Shown: positions 35,697-44,936 of the stretch, piece by piece
Layout: each line of letters begins with the position of its first letter
Numbering within the stretch: the first letter of the stretch is position 1
From: Burkholderiales bacterium C2
GTDB taxonomy: Bacteria > Pseudomonadota > Gammaproteobacteria > Burkholderiales > Burkholderiaceae_C
DNA length: 64,000 bases
Direction of reading: 5' to 3'
NCBI GenBank assembly: GCA_005503085.1
Contig: SCOI01000025.1
Location: 32,832-96,831, forward strand
Translations under genes and position numbers: made by a program
The notes under the pieces: model-generated
What the model saw: only the letters and a program-made list of their open reading frames with translations
The model's database searches: none
What the model was told of the DNA's origin: nothing

Positions 35697-37027
35697 AGAA
35701 GATGTTCGTCACCGAAGTGTTTGCCCGTTATGCGATGGTCTATCGTGAGCAGCCGCTCAGCGAGGCGGTGCTGCACCATGCCAAGCGTGCGGTGATCGAC
35801 TGGTATGCCTCGCTGTTTCCGGGCCTGTCCACCGAGTCCGTCGGTGTGCTGGAGCGCACGCTGGCCGAAGACCTGGACCATGGCCTGGCCAGGCTGGCGC
35901 TGGGGCGCCCCGCGACGGCACGGGCTGCGGCGCTGATCAATGGCACGGCGGCCCATGCGGCCGAAGTCGACGACAGCTTCCGCGAGGCGATGTACCACCC
36001 CGGGGCCGCCACGGTTGCCGCCGCGCTGGCCGCAGCGCAACTGGTGCGGGCCGACGGTCTGCAGTTCCTGCGCGCCGTCGTGCTCGGCTATGAGGTGTCG
36101 ACACGCATCGGCGTGGCGATGGGGCGGGCGCACTACAAGTTCTGGCACAGCACGGGCACGGTCGGCACCTTCGGCGCCACGGCGGCGGCGGCCAGCCTGT
36201 TGCAACTCGATGAGGCTGCGTTCGCGAAAGCGCTTGCCATCGCAGGCACGTTCGCCGCAGGTCTGCAGCAGGCGTTCCGCAAGGAGAGCATGTCCAAACC
36301 GCTGCATGCCGGCCGCGCTGCCGAGGCGGGGTTGCTGGCCGCAGAACTGGCCGGCAGCGGCATGAGCAGCACGCTCGACGTGTTTGAGGGCGAGTCCGGC
36401 CTGGGGAGCGCGATGAGTGATGGGCCTGACTGGTCTCAGATCGGCTCGACCCTGGGTCGAGATTTCCACGTCACAAGGTTGACCTTCAAGAACCATATCG
36501 GTTGCGGCCACACATTCCCGGCCATTGATGGCGCGCTGGAACTGCAGCGCCTGCATGGCTTCGGGCATCAGGACATCGAGCGGGTTCATGTGGGCATCTA
36601 CAAGCCGGCGCTGGACATTGCCTGCCATGTGCAGCCGAGCACGGCCGATGAGGCGCGCTTCAGCCTCAACTATGTCGTGGCCACGGCGCTGGTGCACGGC
36701 AGCGTCCGGCTGTCGGCCTACGAGCGTGACCGGCTGGAGGATCCGGCGACGCTGGATCTGATGCGGCGGGTCGAGGCCGTTGTCGACCCGGTGCTTGACG
36801 CCGGCTTCCCCGGGCGGCGCTCGGCGAGCGTCGAGATCGTGCTGCGTGATGGAAGGCGCCTGACCCATCTGCAGCCAGACCGCAAGGGCGACCCGGAGCT
36901 GCCGCTGTCGGACGAGGAACTGGGCAGCAAGCTGATCGAGCTGGCCGCGCCGACGCTCGGTGCAGCCGCAGCGCAGGCCTTGCTGGCGCGGCTGTGGACC
37001 CTGGACCGCTCGGAGACCCTGCCATGA
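35693..37027 (+). CDS. MmgE/PrpD family protein
   Basis: 444 residues. Family signatures are AVIDWYASLFPG, LINGTAAHAAEVDDSFREAM (about 80-100), GYEVSTRIG, HSTGTVGTFGATAAA and FKNHIGCGHTFPAIDG. Known members are 2-methylcitrate dehydratase and cis-aconitate decarboxylase, so it probably dehydrates or decarboxylates a tricarboxylic or branched hydroxy-acid. PrpC and PrpB partners are absent, which argues against the methylcitrate cycle. Its stop overlaps the thiolase start by 4 bases. Confidence 0.9.
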   Translation: MKKMFVTEVFARYAMVYREQPLSEAVLHHAKRAVIDWYASLFPGLSTESVGVLERTLAEDLDHGLARLALGRPATARAAALINGTAAHAAEVDDSFREAMYHPGAATVAAALAAAQLVRADGLQFLRAVVLGYEVSTRIGVAMGRAHYKFWHSTGTVGTFGATAAAASLLQLDEAAFAKALAIAGTFAAGLQQAFRKESMSKPLHAGRAAEAGLLAAELAGSGMSSTLDVFEGESGLGSAMSDGPDWSQIGSTLGRDFHVTRLTFKNHIGCGHTFPAIDGALELQRLHGFGHQDIERVHVGIYKPALDIACHVQPSTADEARFSLNYVVATALVHGSVRLSAYERDRLEDPATLDLMRRVEAVVDPVLDAGFPGRRSASVEIVLRDGRRLTHLQPDRKGDPELPLSDEELGSKLIELAAPTLGAAAAQALLARLWTLDRSETLP

Positions 37028-38229
37028 GCCGACATGCCTTCATCTGCGACGCCGTACGCACCCCCTTTGGCCGCTATGGCGGCGCGCTGGCGTCGGTGCG
37101 CGCCGACGACCTCGGGGCCATCCCGCTGGCCGCCCTGATGGACCGCAACGCCGGAGTCGACTGGCAGGCCGTCAGCGATGTGATCTATGGCTGCGCCAAT
37201 CAGGCCGGCGAGGACAACCGCAACGTCGCTCGCATGAGCGCCTTGCTGGCTGGGCTGCCGCTGGAGCTGCCGGGATCGACGGTCAACCGCCTGTGCGGCT
37301 CCGGCCTGGATGCGCTGGGCACGGCTGCGCGGGCGATCAAGTCCGGCGAAGCGGACCTGATGATTGCCGGCGGTGTGGAGAGCATGAGCCGCGCACCCTT
37401 CGTGATGCCCAAGGCGGAGTCTGCGTTCTCTCGGGCCAACTCGGTGCAGGACACCACCATCGGCTGGCGTTTCGTCAACCGCCTGATGAAGGAGCGCTAC
37501 GGTGTGGACTCGATGCCCGAGACGGCCGAGAACGTGGCCGTCGAATTCGGCATCGAGCGCGAGGCCCAGGACCGCATGGCCCTGGCTTCCCAGCAGCGCG
37601 CGCTGGCGGCGCAGCGGGACGGCGTCTTCGACCGCGAGATCGTGCCGGTGCGCATCCCGCAGAAGAAGGGCGAGGCCCTGCTGGTGGATTGTGATGAGCA
37701 CCCGCGCGACACCAGCCTGGAGGCGCTGGCCCGGCTCAAAGGCGTGGTGCGCGCCGACGGCACGGTGACGGCCGGGAACGCCTCGGGCGTCAATGATGGC
37801 GCCTGCGCGCTGCTGCTGGCCGACGAGGCCTCGGCCGCGCGCCACGGGCTGACGCCTCGGGCCCGCGTGATAGCGATGGCGACGGCCGGCGTGCCGCCGC
37901 GCATCATGGGCATCGGCCCTGCGCCTGCGACGCGCAAGGTGCTGGCCCTGGCTGGCCTCAGCCTGGCCGATATGGATGTGATCGAGCTGAACGAGGCTTT
38001 TGCGGCCCAGGGTCTGGCCGTGCTGCGGCAACTGGGCCTGGCCGATGACGACGCGCGTGTCAATCCGAACGGCGGCGCCATCGCGCTGGGTCATCCGCTC
38101 GGTGCTTCGGGTGCGCGCCTGGCCACCACGGCGGTGAACCAACTGCATCGTATCCAGGGCCGCTACGCACTTTGCACCATGTGCATCGGCGTCGGGCAGG
38201 GCATCGCCGTGATTCTTGAAAGGATCTGA
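37024..38229 (+). CDS. Thiolase, 3-oxoadipyl-CoA thiolase (PcaF/PaaJ)-like
   Basis: 401 residues, the usual length. The active-site Cys is in NRLCGSGLDALG (about 90), His in NPNGGAIALGHPLGASGAR, and the second Cys in CTMCIGVGQG. The N-terminus AFICDAVRTPFGRYGGALA and NEAFAAQ segment fit the PcaF/PaaJ branch, which splits 3-oxoadipyl-CoA into succinyl-CoA and acetyl-CoA. That suggests a C6 dicarboxylyl-type intermediate, although neighbouring pca genes are absent. Confidence 0.92.
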   Translation: MSRHAFICDAVRTPFGRYGGALASVRADDLGAIPLAALMDRNAGVDWQAVSDVIYGCANQAGEDNRNVARMSALLAGLPLELPGSTVNRLCGSGLDALGTAARAIKSGEADLMIAGGVESMSRAPFVMPKAESAFSRANSVQDTTIGWRFVNRLMKERYGVDSMPETAENVAVEFGIEREAQDRMALASQQRALAAQRDGVFDREIVPVRIPQKKGEALLVDCDEHPRDTSLEALARLKGVVRADGTVTAGNASGVNDGACALLLADEASAARHGLTPRARVIAMATAGVPPRIMGIGPAPATRKVLALAGLSLADMDVIELNEAFAAQGLAVLRQLGLADDDARVNPNGGAIALGHPLGASGARLATTAVNQLHRIQGRYALCTMCIGVGQGIAVILERI

Positions 38230-38257
38230 ACGACCGAACCCTGATCAGCTCGCCCGT

Positions 38258-38284
38258 GGCGGGCCAGCGTTGCTCAGGCCCGCC
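38258..38284. terminator. Intercistronic stem-loop
   Basis: GGCGGGCC (38258-38265) pairs with GGCCCGCC (38277-38284) across an 11-base loop between the thiolase and second Bug genes. No U-run follows, so it may be a processing or attenuation hairpin that sets the relative level of the final gene. Confidence 0.4.
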
Positions 38285-38325
38285 CGGTCAATGACCATCA
38301 CAAATTAAACCAACGGAGACAGAGC

Positions 38326-39318
38326 ATGAAGACCTTCATTGTCAGCAGACGCCAGGTGTTTGCCGTGGGGCTGGCGCTGAGCGCGGCCATGATCGGCCTC
38401 GCGCCGCAGCCCGTGCAAGCCGCCTTCCCTGAACGACCGATCAAGATCATCGTCCCCTACCCGGCGGGCGGAGGGACCGATGCGATCGCTCGCAGCCTTG
38501 CCGAAGCGCTGTCAAAAGACCTGGGCCAGACGGTGCTGGTCGACAACAAGCCGGGGGCAGGCACGGTGCTGGGCAACGACTTCGTCAGCAAGAGCCCGGC
38601 GGACGGCTACACCCTGCTGATCAACACCAGCTCCTTCTCCATCGTGCCGAGCCTGGTGAACAAGCTGCCGTACGCTGGAGAAGCCGCGTTCGCACCGGTC
38701 GCCCAACTCGGGCGGGCGCCCAATATGGTGCTGGTCAGTGCCAAAAGCCGCTTCAAAACCGCCAAGGACCTGGTGGCCTTCCTGAAGTCCAACCCCGGCA
38801 AGCTGACTTATGGCTCGGCGGGCAATGGCACGACGACCCATCTGGCTGCCGAGTCGCTGAAGAATGTGGGCAAGCTGGATATGTTGCATGTGCCGTACAA
38901 GGGCGCCAGCCCGATGATCACCGACCTGGTCGGCGGGCAGATCGACATGGGCTTCGCGACGCAGCCCAGCGCTGTCGGCGCGATGGCCAGCGGCAAGCTG
39001 CGTCTGTTGGCCGTCACATCGGGTGCACGTTCACCGGCCTGGCCCGACACGCCGACCCTTGCCGAGTCTGGCGTGCCTGGCTATGACGCCGAGGTCTGGT
39101 ACGGCATCTTCGCGCCGGCCGGCACGCCGGCTGCGGTGATCAAGCGACTCAACGATGCGCTGCGCAAAGCCGCGCAGGTCGAGCCGGTTCGCCGCCAGAT
39201 CTCGAACGAAGGTCTGATCCTGTCGATCAGCACGCCCGAGGAACTGGGGCGCCTGGCACGCGCCGAAGAGCAGCGGTGGAAGAAGCTTGTGAAAGAACAA
39301 GGTATCTCGAGCGACTAG
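38326..39318 (+). CDS. Bug-family (TctC-like) solute-binding protein, second in the operon
   Basis: 330 residues with signal peptide ending QPVQAAF. Motifs: PERPIKIIVPYPAGGGTDA, KPGAGTVLGNDFV, YGSAGNGTTTHLAAESLK, AEVWYGIFAPAGTP and LVKEQGISSD at the end. It is related to the receptor at 29569, so one operon codes for two binding proteins that may recognise different forms of the substrate. GGAGACAG precedes the ATG. An IS91 fragment starts directly after the stop codon. Confidence 0.93.
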   Translation: MKTFIVSRRQVFAVGLALSAAMIGLAPQPVQAAFPERPIKIIVPYPAGGGTDAIARSLAEALSKDLGQTVLVDNKPGAGTVLGNDFVSKSPADGYTLLINTSSFSIVPSLVNKLPYAGEAAFAPVAQLGRAPNMVLVSAKSRFKTAKDLVAFLKSNPGKLTYGSAGNGTTTHLAAESLKNVGKLDMLHVPYKGASPMITDLVGGQIDMGFATQPSAVGAMASGKLRLLAVTSGARSPAWPDTPTLAESGVPGYDAEVWYGIFAPAGTPAAVIKRLNDALRKAAQVEPVRRQISNEGLILSISTPEELGRLARAEEQRWKKLVKEQGISSD

Positions 39319-39672
39319 GCGGCGGCCATCACCTTCCGCTGGAAGGACTACCGCGCCAAGGGACGCACGCGGCACAAGACCATGACGCTACAGCCGCAGG
39401 AGTTCATGCGGCGCTTCCTGCTGCACACCTTGTCCGGCGGGTTCCACCGCATCCGGCACTACGGCCTGCTGGCCAATGGCAACCGGCGCGACTGCCTTGC
39501 CCAGGCACGGACGGCGCTGCAGGCCGAGGTCAGCGGGCCGGTCGAGGCGGCGCAGACCCACGCGCCGACGTTCGTCTGCAGGCATTGCGGCAAGCCGTTG
39601 ATCATTCTTGAGATCCTCATGCGCGAGCGGCCCTCGATCAGAGCGCCGCCAGGTGGAGGCCTCGGACCATGA
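39319..39672 (+). pseudogene. C-terminal fragment of an IS91-family transposase
   Basis: The first base after the TAG of the Bug gene opens a frame that reads AAITFRWKDYRAKGRTRHKT, then MTLQPQEFMRRFLLHTLSGG and FHRIRHYGLLANG, and ends with a CxxC finger, FVCRHCGKPLIILEI. This is the C-terminal part of IS91 rolling-circle transposases. The catalytic Y2 region is gone. No start codon or IS end is visible at the left junction. Confidence 0.8.
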
Positions 39673-40094
39673 GCGTCAACAGCCAGCATCGTTGGCATCG
39701 CCAGCCGAGCTCTCTTCAGAGGTCGGCGCGGGGCCGGCTTGCGCCATCAGTGCCAAACGCCCGCTTGCCCTCGCCACTCGCCACCAAGGACGGCATGCAA
39801 GCCATGATGTTCAACGGCGGACGATGGGGGCGAGTGCTCGCTGCCATCGGTTGCACATGCTCCAACGGGCATCGTCAGCTAGGCCCATCGACGGAATCGC
39901 CATAGCACTCGCGGCAACGACAACCATCACCACATTCGCCGCAGCTTCCTCCCTAGAGGTTTGTCCGACACCCGCCTTCACGGTGGTGTCGTTCGCGACG
40001 CTGCGCTGACGCCGGGCAGGTGCGCGACAAACCTAAACTCTTGGCTCGCCTCCAGACGCCAGTCCGAAGGTCATTCTTGCACTTTCAGCCGTCC
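39673..40094. other. Intergenic region beyond the IS91 fragment
   Basis: About 420 bases with no convincing gene. GGTTTGTC (39958-39965) and GACAAACC (40026-40033) are 8-base inverted repeats enclosing a hairpin, GACACC/GGTGTC (39967-39972 with 39985-39990). These could be the ends of a lost small insertion, or the 3' signal of the LysR gene that ends at 40095. Confidence 0.4.
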
Positions 40095-41009
40095 CTATGA
40101 CAACTTGCAGGCGGCGGCCTCCAAGCCATGGGTCAGCACGAATGCTCTGAAAAGAGCCTTGATGCCCGTCAGCTTCGTGGCGCGCTTCTGAAGCAAGCAC
40201 CAGTCCAGCATCTTGGGCATGTCGATGACGTCCAGCGTCGCGATCTGACCTGACGCCAATTCGCTCTGGAACGCATTGGCGGACATGAAGCTGATGCCCA
40301 TCTCGGCCATCACAGCCTGCTTGATGGTTTCGTTGCCGTGCAGCTCCGTGCTTACCTGAATCTGCAGCTGATGCGCCTGCAGCAAATGTTCGAGAAACTG
40401 CCGCGTCGATGAGCCGGGCTCCCGGTACAGGAAGGGCTCGTCGCGCAGCTCGCTCCAGCCGACGCTTCGACGCCCGACCAGCCGATGGGATGGAGCGGCA
40501 ACGATGCAGTGCGGGTGGCGGGCGAAGGGCTCGGCCTCGATGTCTGCATGGCCTGGTGGAAAGCCGGCGATTACGAGGTCCAGCTGGTGCTCCTGCAAGG
40601 CCGCCAGCAACTCGTCGCGCTTGCCCATGCTCAGTTTCATGCGGACCGCCGGATACAGCTGCCGGAAGGCCTGCATCAGGCGCGGCGCAAAGTAGTTCGC
40701 CGGCGAAATCACGCCCAGGTGAAGCTGCCCGCTGAAGTCCCCTTCCAGCGCCTTGAGCGCGTCCTCGGCAACCCGCACCCGGGCCAGGATGTCGCGCGCA
40801 TGGATGAGAAGCGCCCGGCCTGCGTCGGTCAAGACCACTCGCCGCGCCTTCTTCTCGAACAGGGCAACGCCGGCATCTTCCTCCAGTTGCCTCACCTGCA
40901 TGGAGACGGCGGGCTGGGTCAGGTCCAGCACTTCGGCGGCCCGCGAGAAGCTCTCGTGGGTCGCCGCCACCTCGAAGATCTTCAGGCCTCGCAAAGTGAT
41001 GTTCTTCAT
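40095..41009 (-). CDS. LysR-family regulator (CbbR/CysB-type branch)
   Basis: 304 residues. The HTH (LKIFEVAATHESFSRAAEVL and LTQPAVSMQVRQLEED) is followed by the effector domain starting LHLGVISPANYFAPRLM. It is divergent from the TonB receptor that heads the rhamnoside operon, with 222 bases between starts, and inverted repeats of LysR type lie in the gap. It is therefore the probable activator of the operon. The effector is unknown. Confidence 0.93.
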   Translation of the reverse strand: MKNITLRGLKIFEVAATHESFSRAAEVLDLTQPAVSMQVRQLEEDAGVALFEKKARRVVLTDAGRALLIHARDILARVRVAEDALKALEGDFSGQLHLGVISPANYFAPRLMQAFRQLYPAVRMKLSMGKRDELLAALQEHQLDLVIAGFPPGHADIEAEPFARHPHCIVAAPSHRLVGRRSVGWSELRDEPFLYREPGSSTRQFLEHLLQAHQLQIQVSTELHGNETIKQAVMAEMGISFMSANAFQSELASGQIATLDVIDMPKMLDWCLLQKRATKLTGIKALFRAFVLTHGLEAAACKLS

Positions 41010-41091
41010 AGGGCTTGGACCAATTTTCTAAGCACATACCCGGAGTAATCGCGGGCTCCTGACGAATCTTAGCTGTAGCGTAGAGTTGAAC

Positions 41092-41127
41092 AAGTGATCT
41101 ATAAGTATCGCTTACTGATTCGATCAG
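41092..41127. promoter_or_regulatory. Dyad cluster in the LysR/TonB-receptor promoter region
   Basis: AAGTGAT (41092-41098) and ATCGCTT (41107-41113) are arms matching at 6 of 7 positions around a centre that itself contains TAAG-5-CTTA (41102-41114). Next to it is CTGATTCGATCAG (41115-41127), a perfect 5-base-arm palindrome. Position and T-N11-A-like spacing fit LysR recognition and activation sites for the operon starting at 41232. Confidence 0.5.
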
Positions 41128-41231
41128 GCAATGTTGTTGTTCGAGTTCGGGCCGACTCCTACATTGCCGCCACAGGCCGAGTGTCGGAAAGACCAAACGG
41201 CCGAGATTCCAAAACATCGGAGACAAGCTCA

Positions 41232-43574
41232 ATGAGCACTTCAGCTATCGCGTTCCGGCGCACATCCGCCTCGGTTTGGCATCGTTCGGCCCCCCACGGC
41301 CATTCCGCCCTGGCCGCAGCCGTTCTTTGCCTGTGCGGACTGCCCGCCGTGGCCCAGGAGCAGGCGCCCAACAAGGCTGGCGCCACGCCGGTTGAGAAGA
41401 CGACGCTTGATGCGGTCGTCGTGACGGCCAACCGCAAGGTCGAATCGGCCCGCAACGTGCCGATGGCCATAGACGTCATTTCCGCGAAGGATATCGACCG
41501 CTATCAGTTGCTCGATGCCAAGGACATCGCCAAGCTGGCGCCCGGTGTCGAGATGACAAACAACGACGGCCGCCAAAACGTGGCCTCGATGCGCGGCATC
41601 TCGTTCAGCCCGGATACCGGCGTCTCGGTCGCTGCTGTGGGTGTGCACATCAATGAGGTGCCGGTCAGCTCGAACGTGGCCTTCAATGCCCTGTATGACC
41701 TGGGGCAGGTCGAGGTCCTGCGCGGTCCGCAGGGCACCTTGCGCGGCCAGATGACGCCAGCCGGCGCGATCACCATGGTCACGCGCAAGCCGGACCTTTC
41801 CCAAATAGGCGGAGAGCTGCTCCTGACGGCGGACGATCGCGGTGGTCGCAACCTCAAGGGCGCGTTCAACCTGCCTCTGGTGAGCGACAAGCTGGCCCTG
41901 CGCTTTGCTGCGGTACGCGATGAGAACCGCCTGAACCAGGTGAAGAACATCACCAATGGCGAGCGCTCAAAGAGTGAGACGGAGAGCTACAGGCTGAGCC
42001 TGGCCTGGCAGGCCACCGATGACCTGCGCTTCGACCTGATGACGCAGGAACTCAACGTCGACAACCGCCAGGTCAAGCAGATGGTGGGCAGCGGCGTCGT
42101 GACGCCGTTCAGCCTGGGGCGCCCGGCGACGGCACTTGCCCTGGAAGACCTGGCCGGCGTGACCGACGCTTCCGATCATTACGGTACCAAGGCCAATCTG
42201 ACGACCATGAAGGCGAGCTGGTCCCTGGATGATCGTCACTCGCTGAGCTTCATCACCGGCTACCAGGACATCAGGCTGGACCAGTCCTTTGATCGTGACG
42301 TCGGCAATGTGATTCCCGGCACGGTCATACCGCAGCTGGTCAAAACCGGCATCCGCACCGACAGCGCCGAGCTGGTATTCAGCGCCGAGGGCCATCCGTT
42401 CTGGAACTACACCGTCGGGCTTTATCACGACAAGACCCAGGCCACCAGCAATGTGAACGTGGCCTCGGGTTCATTCCTGCTGACGGTACCCGGCGGATCC
42501 ACGGCGAATGCGATCTTCACCCGGCACAGCTTCAAGTTGAGTGACAGCTTGACCTTCGATGCCGGTGCCCGTTACTCCGAGCTCAAGACCGAGCAGCAGA
42601 GCGTGGCGTCCGTGCCCGGCTTCACCTTCCCGCCGTCGATCCCCGAGAAGTATGCCCGCGTGACCGACAAGCCGCTGACCTGGGGCCTGAGCCTGACCAA
42701 TCGCTTCAGCCGCGAGCTGACCGGCTACGCGGCCGTGGGGCATTCCTTCCGCCCCGGCACCTACCAGGTAGGCATCCTGAATCCGATTGACCCGAGCCTG
42801 CTGGGCATGCCCCCGGAGAAATCCGACTCCCTGGAGGTGGGCTTCAAGAGCGATTTCATGGAGCGCAAGCTCAGCCTGAACGTTGCCGCCTTCGCGCAGC
42901 GCTACCAGGGTTACATCGACCGGACCGGTGACATCGTCTACCAGTTTGTGGACTACACCGGTCAGACCCTGCGCGACACCACGCCATTCAACAACTCCGG
43001 CGACGCCCGTGTCCAGGGCATCGAGGCGCAAGTGTTCGCGCGGCCTTCGGCAGCCTGGGACATCAGTCTCGGCATGTCCTGGGTGAAGAGCCGCTACACC
43101 TCCGGCTCAACCCCCTGTGCCGACTCCAATGGCGACGGCATTCCGGACGGCGACGGCCCTACGCTGATCCCCGCCGGTCAGCAGGTAGCCCTGTGCCCGC
43201 TCAAGGGCAGCATCGCCGAGCTGCCGCGCTTCAGCATGTCGGTGGGCACCGAGTACCGGACGAACTGGGGCGGTCTGCAGCCCTATGTCGGGGCCTTGCT
43301 GAACCACCGCCCGGGCTTCCACTCCGACAAGGTCAACTACGACTACGAGTCCTTCACCAACCTGTCGCTGAATGCCGGGATTCGCAGCGCCAAGGGGGAC
43401 TGGGAGTTGGGCCTGTTCGTCAAGAACGCGCTGGACCAGCGCCGCATCACGAGGGCCAACACCGGCAACGCGGTGACCCCGGTGGGCGCGCTGGGCATCT
43501 TCGATTCGGGCTATCGCGAGTTGAACAGCACCTTGCCGCGTCAGGTTGGCCTTACCGCCCGCTATTCCTTCTGA
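41232..43574 (+). CDS. TonB-dependent outer-membrane receptor
   Basis: 780 residues. Signal peptide ending GLPAVAQ, a TonB box around TTLDAVVVTA, a plug domain (NVPMAIDVISAKDIDRYQL, MRGISFSP, YDLGQVEVLRGPQGTLRG), and a 22-strand barrel ending RQVGLTARYSF. It imports bulky ligands using TonB energy. As the first gene of an operon for rhamnose and glucose release, it probably takes up the glycoside rather than a siderophore. ATG 41232 is chosen because it alone leaves a clean signal peptide, with GGAGA upstream. Confidence 0.93.
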   Translation: MSTSAIAFRRTSASVWHRSAPHGHSALAAAVLCLCGLPAVAQEQAPNKAGATPVEKTTLDAVVVTANRKVESARNVPMAIDVISAKDIDRYQLLDAKDIAKLAPGVEMTNNDGRQNVASMRGISFSPDTGVSVAAVGVHINEVPVSSNVAFNALYDLGQVEVLRGPQGTLRGQMTPAGAITMVTRKPDLSQIGGELLLTADDRGGRNLKGAFNLPLVSDKLALRFAAVRDENRLNQVKNITNGERSKSETESYRLSLAWQATDDLRFDLMTQELNVDNRQVKQMVGSGVVTPFSLGRPATALALEDLAGVTDASDHYGTKANLTTMKASWSLDDRHSLSFITGYQDIRLDQSFDRDVGNVIPGTVIPQLVKTGIRTDSAELVFSAEGHPFWNYTVGLYHDKTQATSNVNVASGSFLLTVPGGSTANAIFTRHSFKLSDSLTFDAGARYSELKTEQQSVASVPGFTFPPSIPEKYARVTDKPLTWGLSLTNRFSRELTGYAAVGHSFRPGTYQVGILNPIDPSLLGMPPEKSDSLEVGFKSDFMERKLSLNVAAFAQRYQGYIDRTGDIVYQFVDYTGQTLRDTTPFNNSGDARVQGIEAQVFARPSAAWDISLGMSWVKSRYTSGSTPCADSNGDGIPDGDGPTLIPAGQQVALCPLKGSIAELPRFSMSVGTEYRTNWGGLQPYVGALLNHRPGFHSDKVNYDYESFTNLSLNAGIRSAKGDWELGLFVKNALDQRRITRANTGNAVTPVGALGIFDSGYRELNSTLPRQVGLTARYSF

Positions 43575-43622
43575 TCTTTCTTCCGACGGCCGATCAACTG
43601 CCAGGACCCGGAGTTTCCTTTC

Positions 43623-44903
43623 ATGAGTATTTCCAGCCTTGATGCATTGCCGGGCACCGTGCCGGGCGCTGCAAGCGCCGAACCACCGAGGGTCAGCACC
43701 GGTTTCATCTGCGCCTACACCTTCGCCTCGTTCGCGGCCTGGGTGGCACTGATCACGCCGATCGCGATGACACTGGCGCTGCGCGTCCAGCAGCTGGACC
43801 CCGAGGGCAAGGCCGGCAGCCTGGCCCTGGCCACGAGCCTTGGAGCCCTCGTCAATATGTTGGTCGGGCCGATCGTCGGCCTGCTCAGCGACCGCACGAC
43901 GCTGCGCATGGGACGGCGCCGCCCCTGGATGGCCCTGGGCATCGTCGGCGGCTTCCTCGGCCTGCTGATCGTCGCGACCGCGGACTCCATCCCGATAGTG
44001 GTCCTTGGCTGGTGCGTGACGCAGGCCATGTTCGCCGTCAACGGTGCCGCCACCAGCGCCATCATGCCGGACCTGATTCCAGAGTCGCAGCGCGGCAAGC
44101 TGTCGGGCCTGATCGGCATGTCGCAGCAGATCGGTGTGGCGGTGGGCGTGACCATCACCCAACTTGTGCAGGGCAATCTGTTCCTGGCCTTCATGATCCC
44201 GGCAACACTGGGCCTGGTGGGTGTGATCACGCTGGTCGTGGTGCTGCCGGACCGCCCGGCCGACCCCAAGCGCAGGCCGCCCCTGGATTTCCGCGCGCTG
44301 CTCAAGAGCTACTGGGTCAATCCCCGGCTGCATCCGGACTTCGGCTGGGCCTGGGTCGGGCGCTTCATGATCGGCATGGGCTTCGCGATCATGGCCAACT
44401 ACTCGGTCTACTACCTGACCGACAAGCTCGGCTACAAGCCCGAGGAAGTGCCGCGCCTGATGCTTATTGGCAGTCTGCTGGGCATGTTCGTCACAACCGC
44501 CGCTGCCATCGTCGGCGGCATCATGTCCGACCGGCTGGGGCGTCGCAAGCACTTCGTGGTCGCCTCCGCAGCACTGTACGCGGTGGGCATGGCGGGCATC
44601 GCCTCGGCCAACAGCTTCGAGGTCTATCTGGCATGGTCGCTGCTCACCGGGATGGCCATCGGCATGTACAGCGCCATCGACCTGGCCCTGGTGACCCAGG
44701 TGCTGCCCAACCCCGACAACCGAGCCAAGGACATGGGCGTCTTCAACATCGCGTCGGTCCTGCCGCAGTCCATCGCGCCGGCGCTGGCACCGCTGTTCCT
44801 GAGCATCGGCGGCCCCAACAACTACGCAGCCCTGTACCTGGTGGCCGGCAGTTTCGGGCTGCTGGGCGCGCTGGCCACCCTGCCGATCAAGAGCGTGCGC
44901 TGA
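43623..44903 (+). CDS. MFS transporter, sugar (SUT/GPH-like) type
   Basis: 426 residues, 12 membrane helices. The loop 2-3 motif GRRRPWMALGIVGGF (about 98-112) and the matching SDRLGRRKHF segment in the second half are typical of sucrose-type and GPH-like carriers. It lies between the outer-membrane receptor and the fused glycosidase, so inner-membrane uptake of an intact glycoside is the natural inference. It has no similarity to RhaT-type rhamnose permeases that I can see. Confidence 0.9.
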   Translation: MSISSLDALPGTVPGAASAEPPRVSTGFICAYTFASFAAWVALITPIAMTLALRVQQLDPEGKAGSLALATSLGALVNMLVGPIVGLLSDRTTLRMGRRRPWMALGIVGGFLGLLIVATADSIPIVVLGWCVTQAMFAVNGAATSAIMPDLIPESQRGKLSGLIGMSQQIGVAVGVTITQLVQGNLFLAFMIPATLGLVGVITLVVVLPDRPADPKRRPPLDFRALLKSYWVNPRLHPDFGWAWVGRFMIGMGFAIMANYSVYYLTDKLGYKPEEVPRLMLIGSLLGMFVTTAAAIVGGIMSDRLGRRKHFVVASAALYAVGMAGIASANSFEVYLAWSLLTGMAIGMYSAIDLALVTQVLPNPDNRAKDMGVFNIASVLPQSIAPALAPLFLSIGGPNNYAALYLVAGSFGLLGALATLPIKSVR

Positions 44904-44936
44904 GCCCGCCCGTACCCAGCATTGAGAGAAGTAGAC

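Noticed and set aside
35684..36868. A 394-residue minus-strand frame
   Set aside because: Antisense to MmgE/PrpD, which has full family signatures on the plus strand.
35693..37027. MmgE/PrpD gene as part of a methylcitrate cycle
   Set aside because: No methylcitrate synthase or methylisocitrate lyase gene lies nearby, and the neighbours are beta-oxidation enzymes.
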